A stretch of DNA of 64,000 nt from Devosia epidermidihirudinis (GTDB lineage Bacteria; Pseudomonadota; Alphaproteobacteria; Rhizobiales; Devosiaceae). A model generated the notes under the pieces. That model saw only the letters and a program-made list of their open reading frames with translations, made no database searches and had not been told where the DNA came from. Positions 36,814 through 46,605 of the stretch are shown here, in pieces. Numbering within the stretch: position 1 is the stretch's first letter; every line of letters starts with the position of its first letter. A program made the position numbers and the translations under genes. The stretch covers positions 62,001-126,000 of the forward strand of contig NZ_LANJ01000047.1 of assembly GCF_000971295.1 (NCBI RefSeq), in the 5' to 3' direction.

Positions 36814-38628
36814 TTATGCCGACTTGGACGCGCGCATGTTGCGCTTGCGATCGTTTGGATCCAGCCAGATCTTGCGCAGGCGGATCGACTTGGGGGTCAC
36901 TTCCACATACTCGTCATCGGCGATGTAGCCGATCGACTGCTCGAGGGTGAGCTTCTTTGGCGTGGTCAGGCGCACCGCTTCGTCCTTGGACGTGGTGCGG
37001 ATGTTGGTCAGCTGCTTGCCCTTGAGTGCGTTCACTTCAAGGTCGTTCTCGCGGCTGTGCTCGCCGATGATCATGCCTTCATAGATGTCGACGCCAGCGT
37101 CGATCATGATCGGGCCACGATCTTCCAGGTTCCACAGCGCGAAGGCCACGGACTGACCGGTACCGTTCGAGATCAGAACGCCCGTGCGACGGCTGGCCAG
37201 CTCGCCCTTGAACGGGGCGAATTCGTGGAACAGACGGTTGAAGATGGCGGTGCCGCGCGTATCGCTCAGCAGTTCGGCCTGGTAGCCGATCAGCGACCGG
37301 GTTGGCACGAGCAGGCGGATACGGGTGCGGCCAACGCCGGACGGACGCATGTCAGTGAGTTCACCCTTGCGCTCGGTCAGCTTCTGCACGACCGCGCCGG
37401 TGTGCTCGTCATCGACGTCGATGATGACTTCTTCGATCGGCTCGAGCTTGACGCCGTTCTCTTCCTTGAACAGGACCTTTGGACGACCGATGGTGAGCTC
37501 AAAGCCTTCGCGACGCATGTTTTCGATCAGAACTGCGAGCTGCAATTCGCCACGACCAGCAACGTCATAGGAGTCATTGTCGTCGCCCGGGGTGACGCGG
37601 ATGGCCACGTTGCCTTCGGCTTCGCGGAACAGGCGTTCACGGATGACGCGCGACTGCACCTTGTCGCCTTCGCGACCGGCCAGCGGGCCGTCATTGATGC
37701 GGAAGGTCACCGACAGGGTTGGCGGATCAATTGGCTTGGACGCGATGGGCTCGGAAACCGATGGCACAGCAATAGTGTCGGCCACAGTGGTGGTTTCGAG
37801 ACCGGCAATGGCCACGATGTCGCCAGCAATGCCTTCATCGATCGGCGTCCGCTCAAGACCACGGAACGCCAGAACCTTGGAGACGCGGCCCTTTTCGACG
37901 ATCTTGCCTTCGCGGTTAAGCGTGTGGATGGCTTCACCGGCCTTGATCGAACCCGAGAAGATACGACCGGTCAGAATGCGGCCGAGGAACGGGTTGCGCT
38001 CGATGGTGGTGACCAGCATACGGAATGGGCCGGTTTCGACCTTTGGCTCTGGAACGTGCTCAAGCACCTTGTCCAGCAGCGGCGCCAGGCTCTCACGCGC
38101 GCCATCGGGCTCATTGGCCATCCAGCCGAGCTTGGCAGCGCCGTAGAGCACTGGGAAGTCGAGCTGTTCTGGGGTCGCGTCCAGCGCGATGAACAGGTCG
38201 AAGATTTCTTCGAGAACTTCGAGGTGACGCTCGTCGGACTTGTCGATCTTGTTGATCGCCACGATCGGACGCAGGCCCTGGGCCAAAGCCTTGCCGAGCA
38301 CGAACTTGGTCTGTGGCATCGGGCCTTCGGCCGCGTCGACCAGCAGAACCACACCGTCAACCATGGACAGGATGCGCTCGACTTCGCCGCCGAAGTCGGC
38401 GTGGCCGGGGGTGTCCACGATATTGATGCGGGTGTCTTTCCAGAGCAGCGAAGTGACCTTGGCCAGAATGGTGATGCCGCGCTCGCGCTCGATATCATTG
38501 CTGTCCATGGCGCGTTCTTCGACGCGTTCGTTTTCGCGGAAGGAGCCGGATTGCTTGAGCAGGACGTCGATCAGCGTGGTCTTGCCGTGGTCAACGTGGG
38601 CGATGATGGCGATATTGCGCAGTGACAT
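36814..38628 (-). CDS. typA: Translational GTPase TypA/BipA
   Basis: Ribosome-associated GTPase of the EF-G/LepA superfamily involved in ribosome assembly and stress adaptation. The 604-residue protein has the GTPase motifs [24 protein letters not shown] and NKIDKSDER, then EF-Tu-like domain II, two EF-G-like domains and the TypA-specific C-terminus ([35 protein letters not shown]-like [20 protein letters not shown]). ATG 38628 begins directly before [15 protein letters not shown], so the open frame further upstream is not coding. Confidence 0.98.
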   Translation of the reverse strand: MSLRNIAIIAHVDHGKTTLIDVLLKQSGSFRENERVEERAMDSNDIERERGITILAKVTSLLWKDTRINIVDTPGHADFGGEVERILSMVDGVVLLVDAAEGPMPQTKFVLGKALAQGLRPIVAINKIDKSDERHLEVLEEIFDLFIALDATPEQLDFPVLYGAAKLGWMANEPDGARESLAPLLDKVLEHVPEPKVETGPFRMLVTTIERNPFLGRILTGRIFSGSIKAGEAIHTLNREGKIVEKGRVSKVLAFRGLERTPIDEGIAGDIVAIAGLETTTVADTIAVPSVSEPIASKPIDPPTLSVTFRINDGPLAGREGDKVQSRVIRERLFREAEGNVAIRVTPGDDNDSYDVAGRGELQLAVLIENMRREGFELTIGRPKVLFKEENGVKLEPIEEVIIDVDDEHTGAVVQKLTERKGELTDMRPSGVGRTRIRLLVPTRSLIGYQAELLSDTRGTAIFNRLFHEFAPFKGELASRRTGVLISNGTGQSVAFALWNLEDRGPIMIDAGVDIYEGMIIGEHSRENDLEVNALKGKQLTNIRTTSKDEAVRLTTPKKLTLEQSIGYIADDEYVEVTPKSIRLRKIWLDPNDRKRNMRASKSA

Positions 38629-38892
38629 TAAACGTTCAGCCTGGTTGGCACGATCCCAAAACCGGGCCCGCGTCAGATGGAGGCGGACTGCAACGGCTGA
38701 ACCATGCGGGATGCAAACACGTGCCAAGCCCCGGCAGAAAGCCGAACTGGCGTATTTCGGGGGTGCCTTACAGGAAGATGAGCTTTTCTACAAGCGCAGG
38801 GGACGCAAGTCTGGAATGCGATGCCGCTTTTTTGACGCCGGCACACGCGCTTGGAACCCGGCCAAACCTGTCGCACGCGGTGTTTTTTGGCG

Positions 38893-41046
38893 TCACGAAG
38901 CCACTTTGCGCGCCTTGCCATTGCGGCTGCGCAGCAAATTGGCCAGCTGGGTCGAGGCCAGTGGCGGGGAGAACAGGAAGCCCTGCACCTCCGACACGCC
39001 ATGGGCGCGCACCATCGCCAGCTGCTCGTCTGTCTCCACCCCTTCGGCCGTGGTCGACATGCCGAGCGACTGCCCCAGCCCGATCACCGCCTTGATGATG
39101 GCCTGGCTATCATCGCGGCTGGTGAGGTCCGCCATGAAGGAGCGGTCGATCTTGATCTTGTCGAAGGGGAAGGAGCGCAGATAGCTCAGCGACGAATAGC
39201 CGGTGCCGAAATCGTCCATAGAGATGCGCACGCCCATGCCGCGCAGATCATGCAGCGCCTTGAGCGTGGTTTCGCTATCGGCCAGCAGCAGGGATTCCGT
39301 GATTTCCAGCTCGAGCCGGGTGGGCGACACGCGCGCATCGGTCAGCGCACTGCGCACCATGGTCACCAGATCGCGGTTTTTGAACTGCACGGGCGAGAGG
39401 TTGACGGCAATGCGGACATCGGCCGGCCAGCTGGAGGCGGTCTTGAGCGCCTCGCGCAGCACCCATTCGCCGATCGGCACGATCAGCCCGGTTTCCTCGG
39501 CGATGGGAATGAACTCGGTGGGCGAAATAGTGCGCCCCTCATGTTCCCAGCGCAGCAGGGCCTCAACGCAACTGATGCGGTTCTCGGCCAGCCCGAGCAG
39601 TGGCTGGAACACCAGGCGCAGCTCGTTGCGTTGAAGCGCCAGGCGCAACCCGGCCTCGATGGCGCGCCGCTGCTGCAGGTTGGCGTCCATGCCCGCTTCA
39701 AAGAAATGGTAGGTTGAGCGGCCTTCGCTCTTGGCCTTGTAGAGCGCCAGATCGGCGTTCTTGACCAGGGTGTCGGTCTTGACCCCGTCACCGGGGCCGA
39801 CGGCGATACCGACGCTGGCGCCGATTTCGATCTGCTGACCACCGATCATCATCGGGGCACCAATGGCCTTGATGATGCGGTCAGCAACACGCGCCGCATC
39901 GGCGGCGCTTTCCACCGGGCGCATCAGCAGTGCAAATTCGTCGCCGCCCAATCGCGCCAGCAGATCTGTTTCACGCGTCGTGCCCCAAAGGCGAGCAGAG
40001 GCCTGCTTGATCACCTCGTCGCCCACTGCATGGCCCAGCGTATCGTTGACAGCCTTGAAGTGATCGAGATCGATATACAGCACGGCCGCCATTTCACCGC
40101 GCCCAAGCGCGGCTTCAGTCTTGCCCATCTGTTCCAGAAACTCGATGCGATTGGGCAGGTCGGTCAGGGCGTCGTGACGCGCCAGATGGCGGATACGCGC
40201 CTCATTCTGGCGCTGCTCGGTAATGTCCTCGTGGGTCGAGACCCAGCCACCATCCTTCATCGGATGATGCTGCATCATGATGGTCCGGCCATTCAGCTCA
40301 TGGACGGTCTTGCCGTATTCCCGGCGCGCAATGACCTCTCGCCGCCAGGTAATGTATTCCTCGCGCGTGCCGCTGGCGCTCATGCCGACATCGAACAGAT
40401 GACCCAGAATGTCTTCGAGCTGGGTGCCCGGTTTGATCATCCGCTCGGGCAGATTGTAGATGCGCGCATAGGGCTCGTTGCAGATGACCAGACGCCCGCG
40501 CGCGTCCATCATGCACAGGCCCTGGCTGATATTATTGACCGCTGCGTCGAGGCGGATGTTCTGCCGCTCAAGCTCCAGCTTACGGCGTTGGACCACTTCG
40601 GAGCGGGCGATTTCTTCAGTGATGTCCTCATGGGTCACCACCCATCCGAGCGCCTCGGAATAGACATGGGCCGTTTCCACCGTGCGGCCACCACGCACGA
40701 CTTCCCGGTTCTTGCACCGCGCGCCGCTGCGATTGGCCAGGAGATCGGCTGTGTAGCTCTCGTAAAAATCGGCGGGCGTGGTGTCCGTGTGGTTGCCGAG
40801 CGAACTCGATAGATCGATCAACTCCTCCAGCGTCATGCCGCGCTGAATGGCGCCCGCATCAAAGCCGTAGAGGTCACGATAGTGCTTATTCCACATCACC
40901 AGCCGAAACTGGGGGGACCACACACAGAACCCGTAGGGTATGTTTTCCAAGGCGGCGTCGAGCAGCAACGCTCCCGCCATCTCGCTCAAGCTTCCAGCGT
41001 CATCTGCGCGCACCCGCCGATACCCCTCGTCTCTACGCATGTGCAT
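38893..41046 (-). CDS. PAS-PAS-GGDEF-EAL c-di-GMP signalling protein
   Basis: A 717-residue cytoplasmic protein with two PAS domains (about 25-145 and 165-285, each followed by a THEDITE segment), a GGDEF domain with intact RLGGDEF and an intact I-site RETD five residues before it, and an EAL domain with [35 protein letters not shown] and KIDRSFM. Both activities and product inhibition are possible. No transmembrane helix is seen. Two ATGs (41046 and 41040) are equally possible starts. It is separated from typA by about 260 bases without recognisable signals. Confidence 0.93.
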   Translation of the reverse strand: MHMRRDEGYRRVRADDAGSLSEMAGALLLDAALENIPYGFCVWSPQFRLVMWNKHYRDLYGFDAGAIQRGMTLEELIDLSSSLGNHTDTTPADFYESYTADLLANRSGARCKNREVVRGGRTVETAHVYSEALGWVVTHEDITEEIARSEVVQRRKLELERQNIRLDAAVNNISQGLCMMDARGRLVICNEPYARIYNLPERMIKPGTQLEDILGHLFDVGMSASGTREEYITWRREVIARREYGKTVHELNGRTIMMQHHPMKDGGWVSTHEDITEQRQNEARIRHLARHDALTDLPNRIEFLEQMGKTEAALGRGEMAAVLYIDLDHFKAVNDTLGHAVGDEVIKQASARLWGTTRETDLLARLGGDEFALLMRPVESAADAARVADRIIKAIGAPMMIGGQQIEIGASVGIAVGPGDGVKTDTLVKNADLALYKAKSEGRSTYHFFEAGMDANLQQRRAIEAGLRLALQRNELRLVFQPLLGLAENRISCVEALLRWEHEGRTISPTEFIPIAEETGLIVPIGEWVLREALKTASSWPADVRIAVNLSPVQFKNRDLVTMVRSALTDARVSPTRLELEITESLLLADSETTLKALHDLRGMGVRISMDDFGTGYSSLSYLRSFPFDKIKIDRSFMADLTSRDDSQAIIKAVIGLGQSLGMSTTAEGVETDEQLAMVRAHGVSEVQGFLFSPPLASTQLANLLRSRNGKARKVAS

Positions 41047-41108
41047 GACGTCGTGGGGAACGCTAAAGGCCCGACATTAATGGGCGATTAAAGCCGAAAA
41101 GGGCCGAA

Positions 41109-41134
41109 GCGGGGTGCAGAGCACTGCACCCCGC
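41109..41134 (-). terminator. Terminator of argG
   Basis: A perfect 11-base stem GCGGGGTGCAG / CTGCACCCCGC with AGCA loop lies 9 bases after the argG stop; on the minus strand TTCGGCCCTTTT follows. Confidence 0.85.
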
Positions 41135-41142
41135 CCGAAAGC

Positions 41143-42366
41143 TTACTTGCCAGCCTTGATATTGCGGGCAGCGTAGGTCTTCAGACGCAGGCCATTGAGG
41201 CGGATAAAGCCCTCAGCGTCCTTGTGATCATAAGCCACGGCGCCCTCTTCGAAGGTCACCAGATCCATCGAATAGAGGCTATAGGGCGAGGTGCGGGCGA
41301 TGACGCTGGCGCTGCCCTTGTAGAGCTTGATGGTGACTTCGCCGGTGACGAATTGCTGGCTCTTGTCGATCAGGGCCTGCAGCATTTCGCGCTCTGGCGA
41401 GAACCAGAAGCCATTGTAGATCAGCTCGGCATATTTCGGCATCAGCTCATCCTTGAGATGGGCTTCGCCACGGTCGAGCGTGATCGATTCAATGCCGCGG
41501 TGCGCGACGAGCATGATGGTGCCGCCGGGGGTCTCGTAGAGTCCGCGCGACTTCATGCCGACAAAGCGGTTTTCAACGAGGTCGAGACGGCCGACGCCGT
41601 GCTTGCCGCCGAGCTCATTGAGCTTGGTCAGCAGTTCAGCGGGGCTGAGCTTGACGCCATTGATCGAAACCGGGTCTCCCTTTTCGTAGCCGATGGTGAT
41701 GATCTCGGCTTCGTTGGGGGCGTCTTCCGGATTGACGGTGCGCTGGGCGACATAGTCTGGGAAAGGCACGGCTGGATCTTCCAGCACCATGCCCTCGGAC
41801 GAGGTGTGCAGCAGGTTCGCATCCACCGAGAACGGGGCTTCGCCGCGCTTGTCCTTGGCAATCGGGATCTGGTTGGCTTCGGCATAGGCCAGCAGCTGGG
41901 TGCGGCTGCGCAGGTCCCATTCGCGCCATGGCGCGATCACCTTGATCGAGGGATCAAGCGCGTTGGCGGTCAGCTCAAAGCGGACCTGATCATTGCCCTT
42001 GCCGGTGGCGCCATGAGAAATCGCATCGGCGCCGACTTCCTGAGCGATTTCAACCAGACGCTTGGAGATCAGCGGACGGGCGATCGAGGTGCCGAGCAGA
42101 TAGACACCCTCATAGACCGCATTGGCGCGGAACATGGGGAACACGAAGTCGCGCACGAACTCTTCGCGCAGGTCTTCGATGCGAATGTCTTTGATGCCGA
42201 ACATTTCGGCCTTCTTGCGGGCGGGCTCGAGCTCTTCGCCCTGCCCCAGATCAGCGGTGAAGGTCACCACTTCGCAATTATAGGTTTCCTGCAGCCATTT
42301 CAGGATGATGGAAGTGTCGAGGCCGCCCGAGTAAGCGAGCACGACTTTCTTGATGTCTTTTGCCAT
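41143..42366 (-). CDS. argG: Argininosuccinate synthase
   Basis: Joins citrulline and aspartate with ATP in arginine synthesis. The 407-residue protein has [19 protein letters not shown] (PP-loop), [22 protein letters not shown]-like [20 protein letters not shown] and [13 protein letters not shown] 42366 is the family start; the in-frame extension runs into the lrp promoter. It is divergent from an Lrp-family gene with about 126 bases between, and a candidate palindromic site lies there. Confidence 0.98.
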   Translation of the reverse strand: MAKDIKKVVLAYSGGLDTSIILKWLQETYNCEVVTFTADLGQGEELEPARKKAEMFGIKDIRIEDLREEFVRDFVFPMFRANAVYEGVYLLGTSIARPLISKRLVEIAQEVGADAISHGATGKGNDQVRFELTANALDPSIKVIAPWREWDLRSRTQLLAYAEANQIPIAKDKRGEAPFSVDANLLHTSSEGMVLEDPAVPFPDYVAQRTVNPEDAPNEAEIITIGYEKGDPVSINGVKLSPAELLTKLNELGGKHGVGRLDLVENRFVGMKSRGLYETPGGTIMLVAHRGIESITLDRGEAHLKDELMPKYAELIYNGFWFSPEREMLQALIDKSQQFVTGEVTIKLYKGSASVIARTSPYSLYSMDLVTFEEGAVAYDHKDAEGFIRLNGLRLKTYAARNIKAGK

Positions 42367-42452
42367 GGGATTGGTTCCAGTGTCTTCATTTGGAACGATA
42401 GAGCAGTTCGAGCGCAACAATCTTGCGAAAAGTACACGTATGGGCAAATCTA

Positions 42453-42467
42453 TGGCATTAAGTGCCA
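42453..42467. promoter_or_regulatory. Candidate operator between argG and the Lrp gene
   Basis: Perfect inverted repeat TGGCA-TTAAG-TGCCA in the divergent promoter region, 26 bases before the Lrp gene ATG. The size and symmetry fit an Lrp/AsnC site, but no consensus for this regulator is known to me. Confidence 0.4.
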
Positions 42468-42492
42468 ACTACTGAATTCATTGAGGCAGGAA

Positions 42493-42960
42493 ATGCCAGA
42501 ATCGTTTGATGCCATCGATCGCCGCATTCTGCGTGCCCTGCAGCGCAATGGGCGGATCAGCAATGTGGAGCTGGCCAGCGAAGTGGGCCTGTCGCCCTCC
42601 CCCTGCCTCCGGCGGGTCAAATTGCTGGAAGAGTCCGGCATTATCGACCGCTATGTGGCCGTGCTCGACGGCGCCAAGATCGGCGTCGGGCTGACAGTGT
42701 TTGCGCGCATCTGGTTCAAAACGCAGGATGCCGAAATCACCAACCAGTTTGCCGAAACCGTGCGCAAGTTTCCCGAAGTGGTCGAGTGCTACCTCACTAC
42801 CGGGGAATGCGACGCCATCATGCGCATCGTCACAGCCGACTTGCACGCCTATTGGCGGTTCCAGTCCGACTACCTCATGCGCATTCCGAGCGTGCAGAGT
42901 GTCAAGACCGACGTGCCGATGGAGACCATCAAACGGACGTATGAGCTACCGCTGCTGTAG
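42493..42960 (+). CDS. Lrp/AsnC-family transcriptional regulator
   Basis: A 155-residue regulator with an N-terminal helix-turn-helix (DAIDRRILRALQRNGRISNV, ELASEVGLSPSPCLRRVK) and a C-terminal RAM ligand-binding domain (VVECYLTTGECDAIMRIVTA). Such proteins sense amino acids. It is divergent from argG and followed, 299 bases on, by a LysE-family exporter, so control of basic amino acid synthesis or export is a reasonable inference. ATG 42493 follows GAGGCAGGAA. Confidence 0.95.
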   Translation: MPESFDAIDRRILRALQRNGRISNVELASEVGLSPSPCLRRVKLLEESGIIDRYVAVLDGAKIGVGLTVFARIWFKTQDAEITNQFAETVRKFPEVVECYLTTGECDAIMRIVTADLHAYWRFQSDYLMRIPSVQSVKTDVPMETIKRTYELPLL

Positions 42961-43005
42961 GAATGCTTGGCGGGGCTGCTGATATCCAACCTCCCACAAT
43001 CGCTG

Positions 43006-43167
43006 TCCTCGGACTTGATCCGAGGATCACGCGCCTCACCTGCCGAGTTGAGAGAGGCCCTCGGATCAAGTCCGAGGGCAGCGCCGGTGGGTGGTGTGAT
43101 TGAGTGCCCAGGACGCATTCTGGACAAAAGACCAGAGACCTCATCCTGAGCCCGCCGAAGGACGAGG
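43006..43167. repeat. Intergenic palindromic repeats between Lrp and LysE genes
   Basis: Two palindromes with the same core in opposite orientation, CCTCGGACTTGATCCGAGG (43006-43026) and CCTCGGATCAAGTCCGAGG (43058-43078), are followed by a different element at 43139-43167 (CCTCATCCTGAGC... GAAGGACGAGG). The last recurs inverted at 47755-47783. They fill the 299-base gap before the LysE gene. Confidence 0.75.
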
Positions 43168-43259
43168 TCAGGGTACGAGGACCTCGCCGCTCACGCTGCA
43201 CTCTCGCCACCGGGCTCTCGTCGCGTTATGCCTAATCCACCCACACCTGCGGAACTGCC

Positions 43260-43904
43260 ATGTCCTTCATCCCCGATGTCTCCGTCATCCTCGCCTTTGC
43301 CCTCGCCACCGTGGTTCTGGCCATCACGCCGGGGCCGGATATGGCGCTGCAGATGTCGCGCGCCATCAATTATGGCCGCAGCCATGGATTGGCGACCGCA
43401 GCCGGCGCGATGACGGGGATTTTCGTTCACACGTGCCTCGTGGCCTTTGGCATTTCGGTGCTGATCGTTGCGGCGCCGACGGCCTTTCTCGTGCTCAAGA
43501 TTGCCGGTGCGCTCTATCTGCTCTGGCTGGCCTATGGCGCCATTGCCCATGGCGGTGGGCTGAGACTGTCGCAAAAGGCGGCCAAGACCCCCACCGTGGC
43601 GCAGAGCTATCTCACCGGCGTCGGCATCAACCTCTTGAACCCCAAGGTCGTGCTGTTTTTCATGACCTTTCTGCCGCAATTCGTCGATCGCACCGATCCC
43701 GCGGCCGGGCAGAAGCTGTTCTTCCTTGGCGCCGAATTCATCCTCGTGTCGATCCCGCTGGCTGTGCTGACCGTGTTTGCCGCCGAGCGGTTGGCGGCGC
43801 TTTTGGTCAAGAGCGTCTGGGTGCAGCGGGCGCTCAACTGGAGTTTTGCCGCGGTGTTCACCGCCTTCGCCGCGACCATCCTTTTTGCCGAAGGGCGCAA
43901 ATAG
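43260..43904 (+). CDS. LysE/RhtB-family amino acid exporter
   Basis: A 214-residue membrane protein with about six helices and the family signature ITPGPDMALQMSRAINYGRS and GVGINLLNPKVVLFFMTFLP. It exports amino acids or related metabolites across the cytoplasmic membrane; specificity cannot be read from sequence. Its neighbour is an Lrp regulator next to argG, which hints at arginine or another amino acid. Confidence 0.93.
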   Translation: MSFIPDVSVILAFALATVVLAITPGPDMALQMSRAINYGRSHGLATAAGAMTGIFVHTCLVAFGISVLIVAAPTAFLVLKIAGALYLLWLAYGAIAHGGGLRLSQKAAKTPTVAQSYLTGVGINLLNPKVVLFFMTFLPQFVDRTDPAAGQKLFFLGAEFILVSIPLAVLTVFAAERLAALLVKSVWVQRALNWSFAAVFTAFAATILFAEGRK

Positions 43905-44013
43905 GCTCACGCAGGCGTCATTAACCCTGGCCGCATAGCGCCACCGTTCTGCCGATATCGCTGTGTTAACGTTGCCTTGATGGGCTCCATCGGGCCCGAG
44001 GGGCCCCTTGCAC

Positions 44014-45360
44014 ATGCAGCTGAAACCCAATGCCTATCGCCTCAACGAGACCGTAAAGGGCGTCGAGACGATGACCCGCTTTGCGCTGGCTGTGCTGGCG
44101 CTGGCCTCCGGCGTCTACACCTATCTCGGCGTGCGCGGCATTCTCGATGGCTCGGCCAGCTTCGTGTTCTTTGCCGCCATCATCTATTCAGCCGCTGTTT
44201 CAGTGGCGATCTATGCATTCTGGAGCTTCATGCTGCGGTTCGTGCCGCTGGTGACCTCTGGCACCCAGCGTATCGGGCTGTTTCTCACCATGGCTGTGGG
44301 CTGCTGCATGATCATTGCCATGTCGAGCTGGCTCAATGCCGCCGCTCTGGCCGGATCTGCCGCCACCGAACAGCATCTGGCCGTGACCTTGCAGGGTTAT
44401 GCCGAAGATCTCGACAAAGCCCACTCCAATGCGCTGGCCGCACAAAGCCTGCTGCCGGACGTGCAGCGTGCAGCCGAGCGCTTTTCGGGCCTTGCCGCTG
44501 ATGAGCGCGAATCCGGCGCTTTGACGGGAACCACAGGCTCGGGCAGCGTCGTGCAGTTGCTGACGCAGATGGGCACGCAGATGACCCAACTCGGCACCAC
44601 CATCACCGGCAGTCGCGATGAAGTGGCGAGCCTGTTCGAACAGGGTTCGGCCCGCCTTGCCAGCATGCGCGAGCTGGTCTCGACGCCCGGCGCCATCGAG
44701 CCACGCGCCGATAGTTTCCAGACTGAAGCGGTACAACTCTCGGCCATCATTGCCGCACTGCAGCAGACCGACGTCGCTGCCTCGGTGAAGCGCGCCGCAG
44801 CTGATCTCTCCGCCGGCTTCATCGCGCCAGTCGCCAATGGGCAGAGCGCCGATCTGGTCAACAGACAGGATCAGGTGATGGAAACCGTCCGTGCCTCAGT
44901 GGCCGCCCAATCGGCAGCGCTGAGTGCGGCAGCCGACGAAATCCTAGCGACACCCGCCGTCGAGCAGCGCCGCTATGTGCCGCTATCGAGCGCGGAAGCA
45001 GTGATCCGCTATTGGCAGGATTTCATCCCAAGCTGGGCGGGTGCCATTTCCATCGACCTGCTCCCCGTCGTTTTGGTCCTGGTGCTGATGATCGTCCATG
45101 ACGCCATGCGCAAGGATTCAGAATCCCTCGAGGAAGCCGAGAACATAACCGCCGCCGAAATGCTGCGGGCGCTGGCGCTCTATCGCAAGATGGAGGCCGC
45201 GGGGGTTGTGCTGCCGCAGCCGCTAACAACTCCTGCCGAACCCGAAGTCGACGATCCCGTTACCGTCGAAGAGGTGGCGGTGGTTACACCGGACGACGCG
45301 ACCGTCACCTCCATCGATAGCGCCTCCCGCAAGCGCACCGAGGGGCCACGACCAGCATGA
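44014..45360 (+). CDS. Uncharacterised membrane protein with large helical domain
   Basis: A 448-residue protein that I do not recognise. Three transmembrane helices lie near the N-terminus (about 21-40, 49-71, 87-108), then about 230 residues rich in Ala, Gln, Glu and Ser with coiled-coil character, presumably periplasmic, a fourth helix (about 340-361) and a cytoplasmic tail of 85 residues with an acidic stretch and a basic end. ATG 44014 is preferred to the TTG two codons earlier. Its stop overlaps the next gene (ATGA), so it probably works with that ClpP-like protein. Confidence 0.8.
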   Translation: MQLKPNAYRLNETVKGVETMTRFALAVLALASGVYTYLGVRGILDGSASFVFFAAIIYSAAVSVAIYAFWSFMLRFVPLVTSGTQRIGLFLTMAVGCCMIIAMSSWLNAAALAGSAATEQHLAVTLQGYAEDLDKAHSNALAAQSLLPDVQRAAERFSGLAADERESGALTGTTGSGSVVQLLTQMGTQMTQLGTTITGSRDEVASLFEQGSARLASMRELVSTPGAIEPRADSFQTEAVQLSAIIAALQQTDVAASVKRAAADLSAGFIAPVANGQSADLVNRQDQVMETVRASVAAQSAALSAAADEILATPAVEQRRYVPLSSAEAVIRYWQDFIPSWAGAISIDLLPVVLVLVLMIVHDAMRKDSESLEEAENITAAEMLRALALYRKMEAAGVVLPQPLTTPAEPEVDDPVTVEEVAVVTPDDATVTSIDSASRKRTEGPRPA

Positions 45361-46175
45361 AAAGCGAGGCCAATGCCCGCGCCAAAACCGATGAAAGCTC
45401 CCTCTACCGCAGCTTTGTCCGCTGGGTGGCAGAGGTCGATGACGGCGCGATTGTGCGCGTGGTGTTCTTTGCCCTGTTGCTGGGCACGGCTTCGGTGCTG
45501 TTTGTCGATTATCGCGAACTGACCGAAAATGAGGGATCGGCGCTCTCGGTGCCGCTGCAGCCCATTCTGCCGCCGGCCAGTGTGGACGGTCCCGACCAGG
45601 GGCCGATGCCCAGGATTACCACAAACCCGGAAACGCTTGAGAAACCACTCGAGATTGCGCTCGGCACCGGCGGTGAACTCCATCTCACCGGCACCATCGA
45701 TCCCGGAGCTGCTGACAGATTCGCGAGCGAGATTGCCGCGCGCGGCGAGTACGTCCAGACTGTGGTTCTGGATTCGCCTGGAGGATCTGTCGTGGATGCA
45801 CTGGCTATAGGCAGTCTGATCCATGAAAGCGGCCTTGCCACCAAGGTTGCGGCCGGGTCTCTGTGCGCCTCGTCCTGTCCCCTTATTTTCGCCTCGGGCA
45901 AGGCGCGCATAGCCAGCGCGGCATCGGCCATTGGTGTGCACCAGATTTACGCCTCGGCCCTTGCCGGGGATGCGCAAAATGCGCTGCGCCTTGCCAGCAC
46001 GGCAATGAGCGATGCTCAGTCCGCCACCGCCGATATTCTGGCGCACCTCACCGAAACGGGCGTTGATCCGGCCATGTGGGTCCATGCGCTGCAGACCCCG
46101 CCCGACCGGCTATATTACTTCAAACCAGAGGAGATGCTGCGTCTCAAGCTTGTGACAGAACTCGTCGACAATTGA
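45357..46175 (+). CDS. Membrane-anchored ClpP/crotonase-fold protein (COG3904-like)
   Basis: A 272-residue protein with one N-terminal transmembrane helix (31-50) and a periplasmic domain of the ClpP/crotonase fold. Seen: VVLDSPGGSVVDALAIGSL, the ClpP oxyanion-type GG-V motif; AAGSLCASSCPLIFASGKAR, with a serine at the nucleophile position flanked by two cysteines; and AIGVHQIYA with the candidate catalytic histidine. It could be a membrane protease or a non-catalytic relative. It is translationally coupled to the preceding membrane protein. Confidence 0.85.
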   Translation: MKSEANARAKTDESSLYRSFVRWVAEVDDGAIVRVVFFALLLGTASVLFVDYRELTENEGSALSVPLQPILPPASVDGPDQGPMPRITTNPETLEKPLEIALGTGGELHLTGTIDPGAADRFASEIAARGEYVQTVVLDSPGGSVVDALAIGSLIHESGLATKVAAGSLCASSCPLIFASGKARIASAASAIGVHQIYASALAGDAQNALRLASTAMSDAQSATADILAHLTETGVDPAMWVHALQTPPDRLYYFKPEEMLRLKLVTELVDN

Positions 46176-46249
46176 ACAGCCAGGGGCGGAACCGGTGGAG
46201 GACCGGCGTCGTTGGTTGGTTAACAAAACCTATGGCAGAGGAGGCCAGC

Positions 46250-46543
46250 ATGAATAATGTTCATACTTTGACGCGCCACCGCGACATCCAGGCATGGGTG
46301 ACCAATCGCCGTGGCGGACCGGCAATTGCCCGAATTCGCGACAGGTTTGGCGAGGAGCGCGCCGAGCTCAAACTCAGCTTCGACCGCAACGCACGAAACA
46401 CCGGCGATATGGCGCGCGCCGATGACGGGATCAGCCCGTGTTCCTGGACAGCCTGGTTTGCCGAACTGGATCGCCAGCAGCTTGCGCTCAAGATCGATCC
46501 AGATGTGGATGCGTTTGAGCTCGTGCAGCGACAACCCAATTAG
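46250..46543 (+). CDS. Small hypothetical protein
   Basis: A 97-residue, mainly polar protein with no signal or membrane segment and no family I recognise. ATG 46250 has a near-ideal GAGGAGG ribosome site, which is the main reason to accept it; an ATG six codons earlier has none. It lies 74 bases after the ClpP-like gene on the same strand and before a strong terminator, so it may be the third gene of that operon. Confidence 0.65.
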   Translation: MNNVHTLTRHRDIQAWVTNRRGGPAIARIRDRFGEERAELKLSFDRNARNTGDMARADDGISPCSWTAWFAELDRQQLALKIDPDVDAFELVQRQPN

Positions 46544-46567
46544 CCACCTAAAACCACTGTAAATTTG

Positions 46568-46605
46568 GCGGCCTTCGGAGTGTTCCGGAGGCCGCTTTAT
46601 TTTTT
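46568..46605. terminator. Strong terminator between converging genes
   Basis: A 12-base stem GCGGCCTTCGGA / TCCGGAGGCCGC with one mismatch and GTGT loop, followed on the plus strand by TTTATTTTTTC. It ends the 44-46.5 kb operon. Confidence 0.85.

Noticed and set aside
37057-38625. 522-codon plus-strand frame over typA
   Set aside because: Shadow frame; typA is highly conserved on the other strand.
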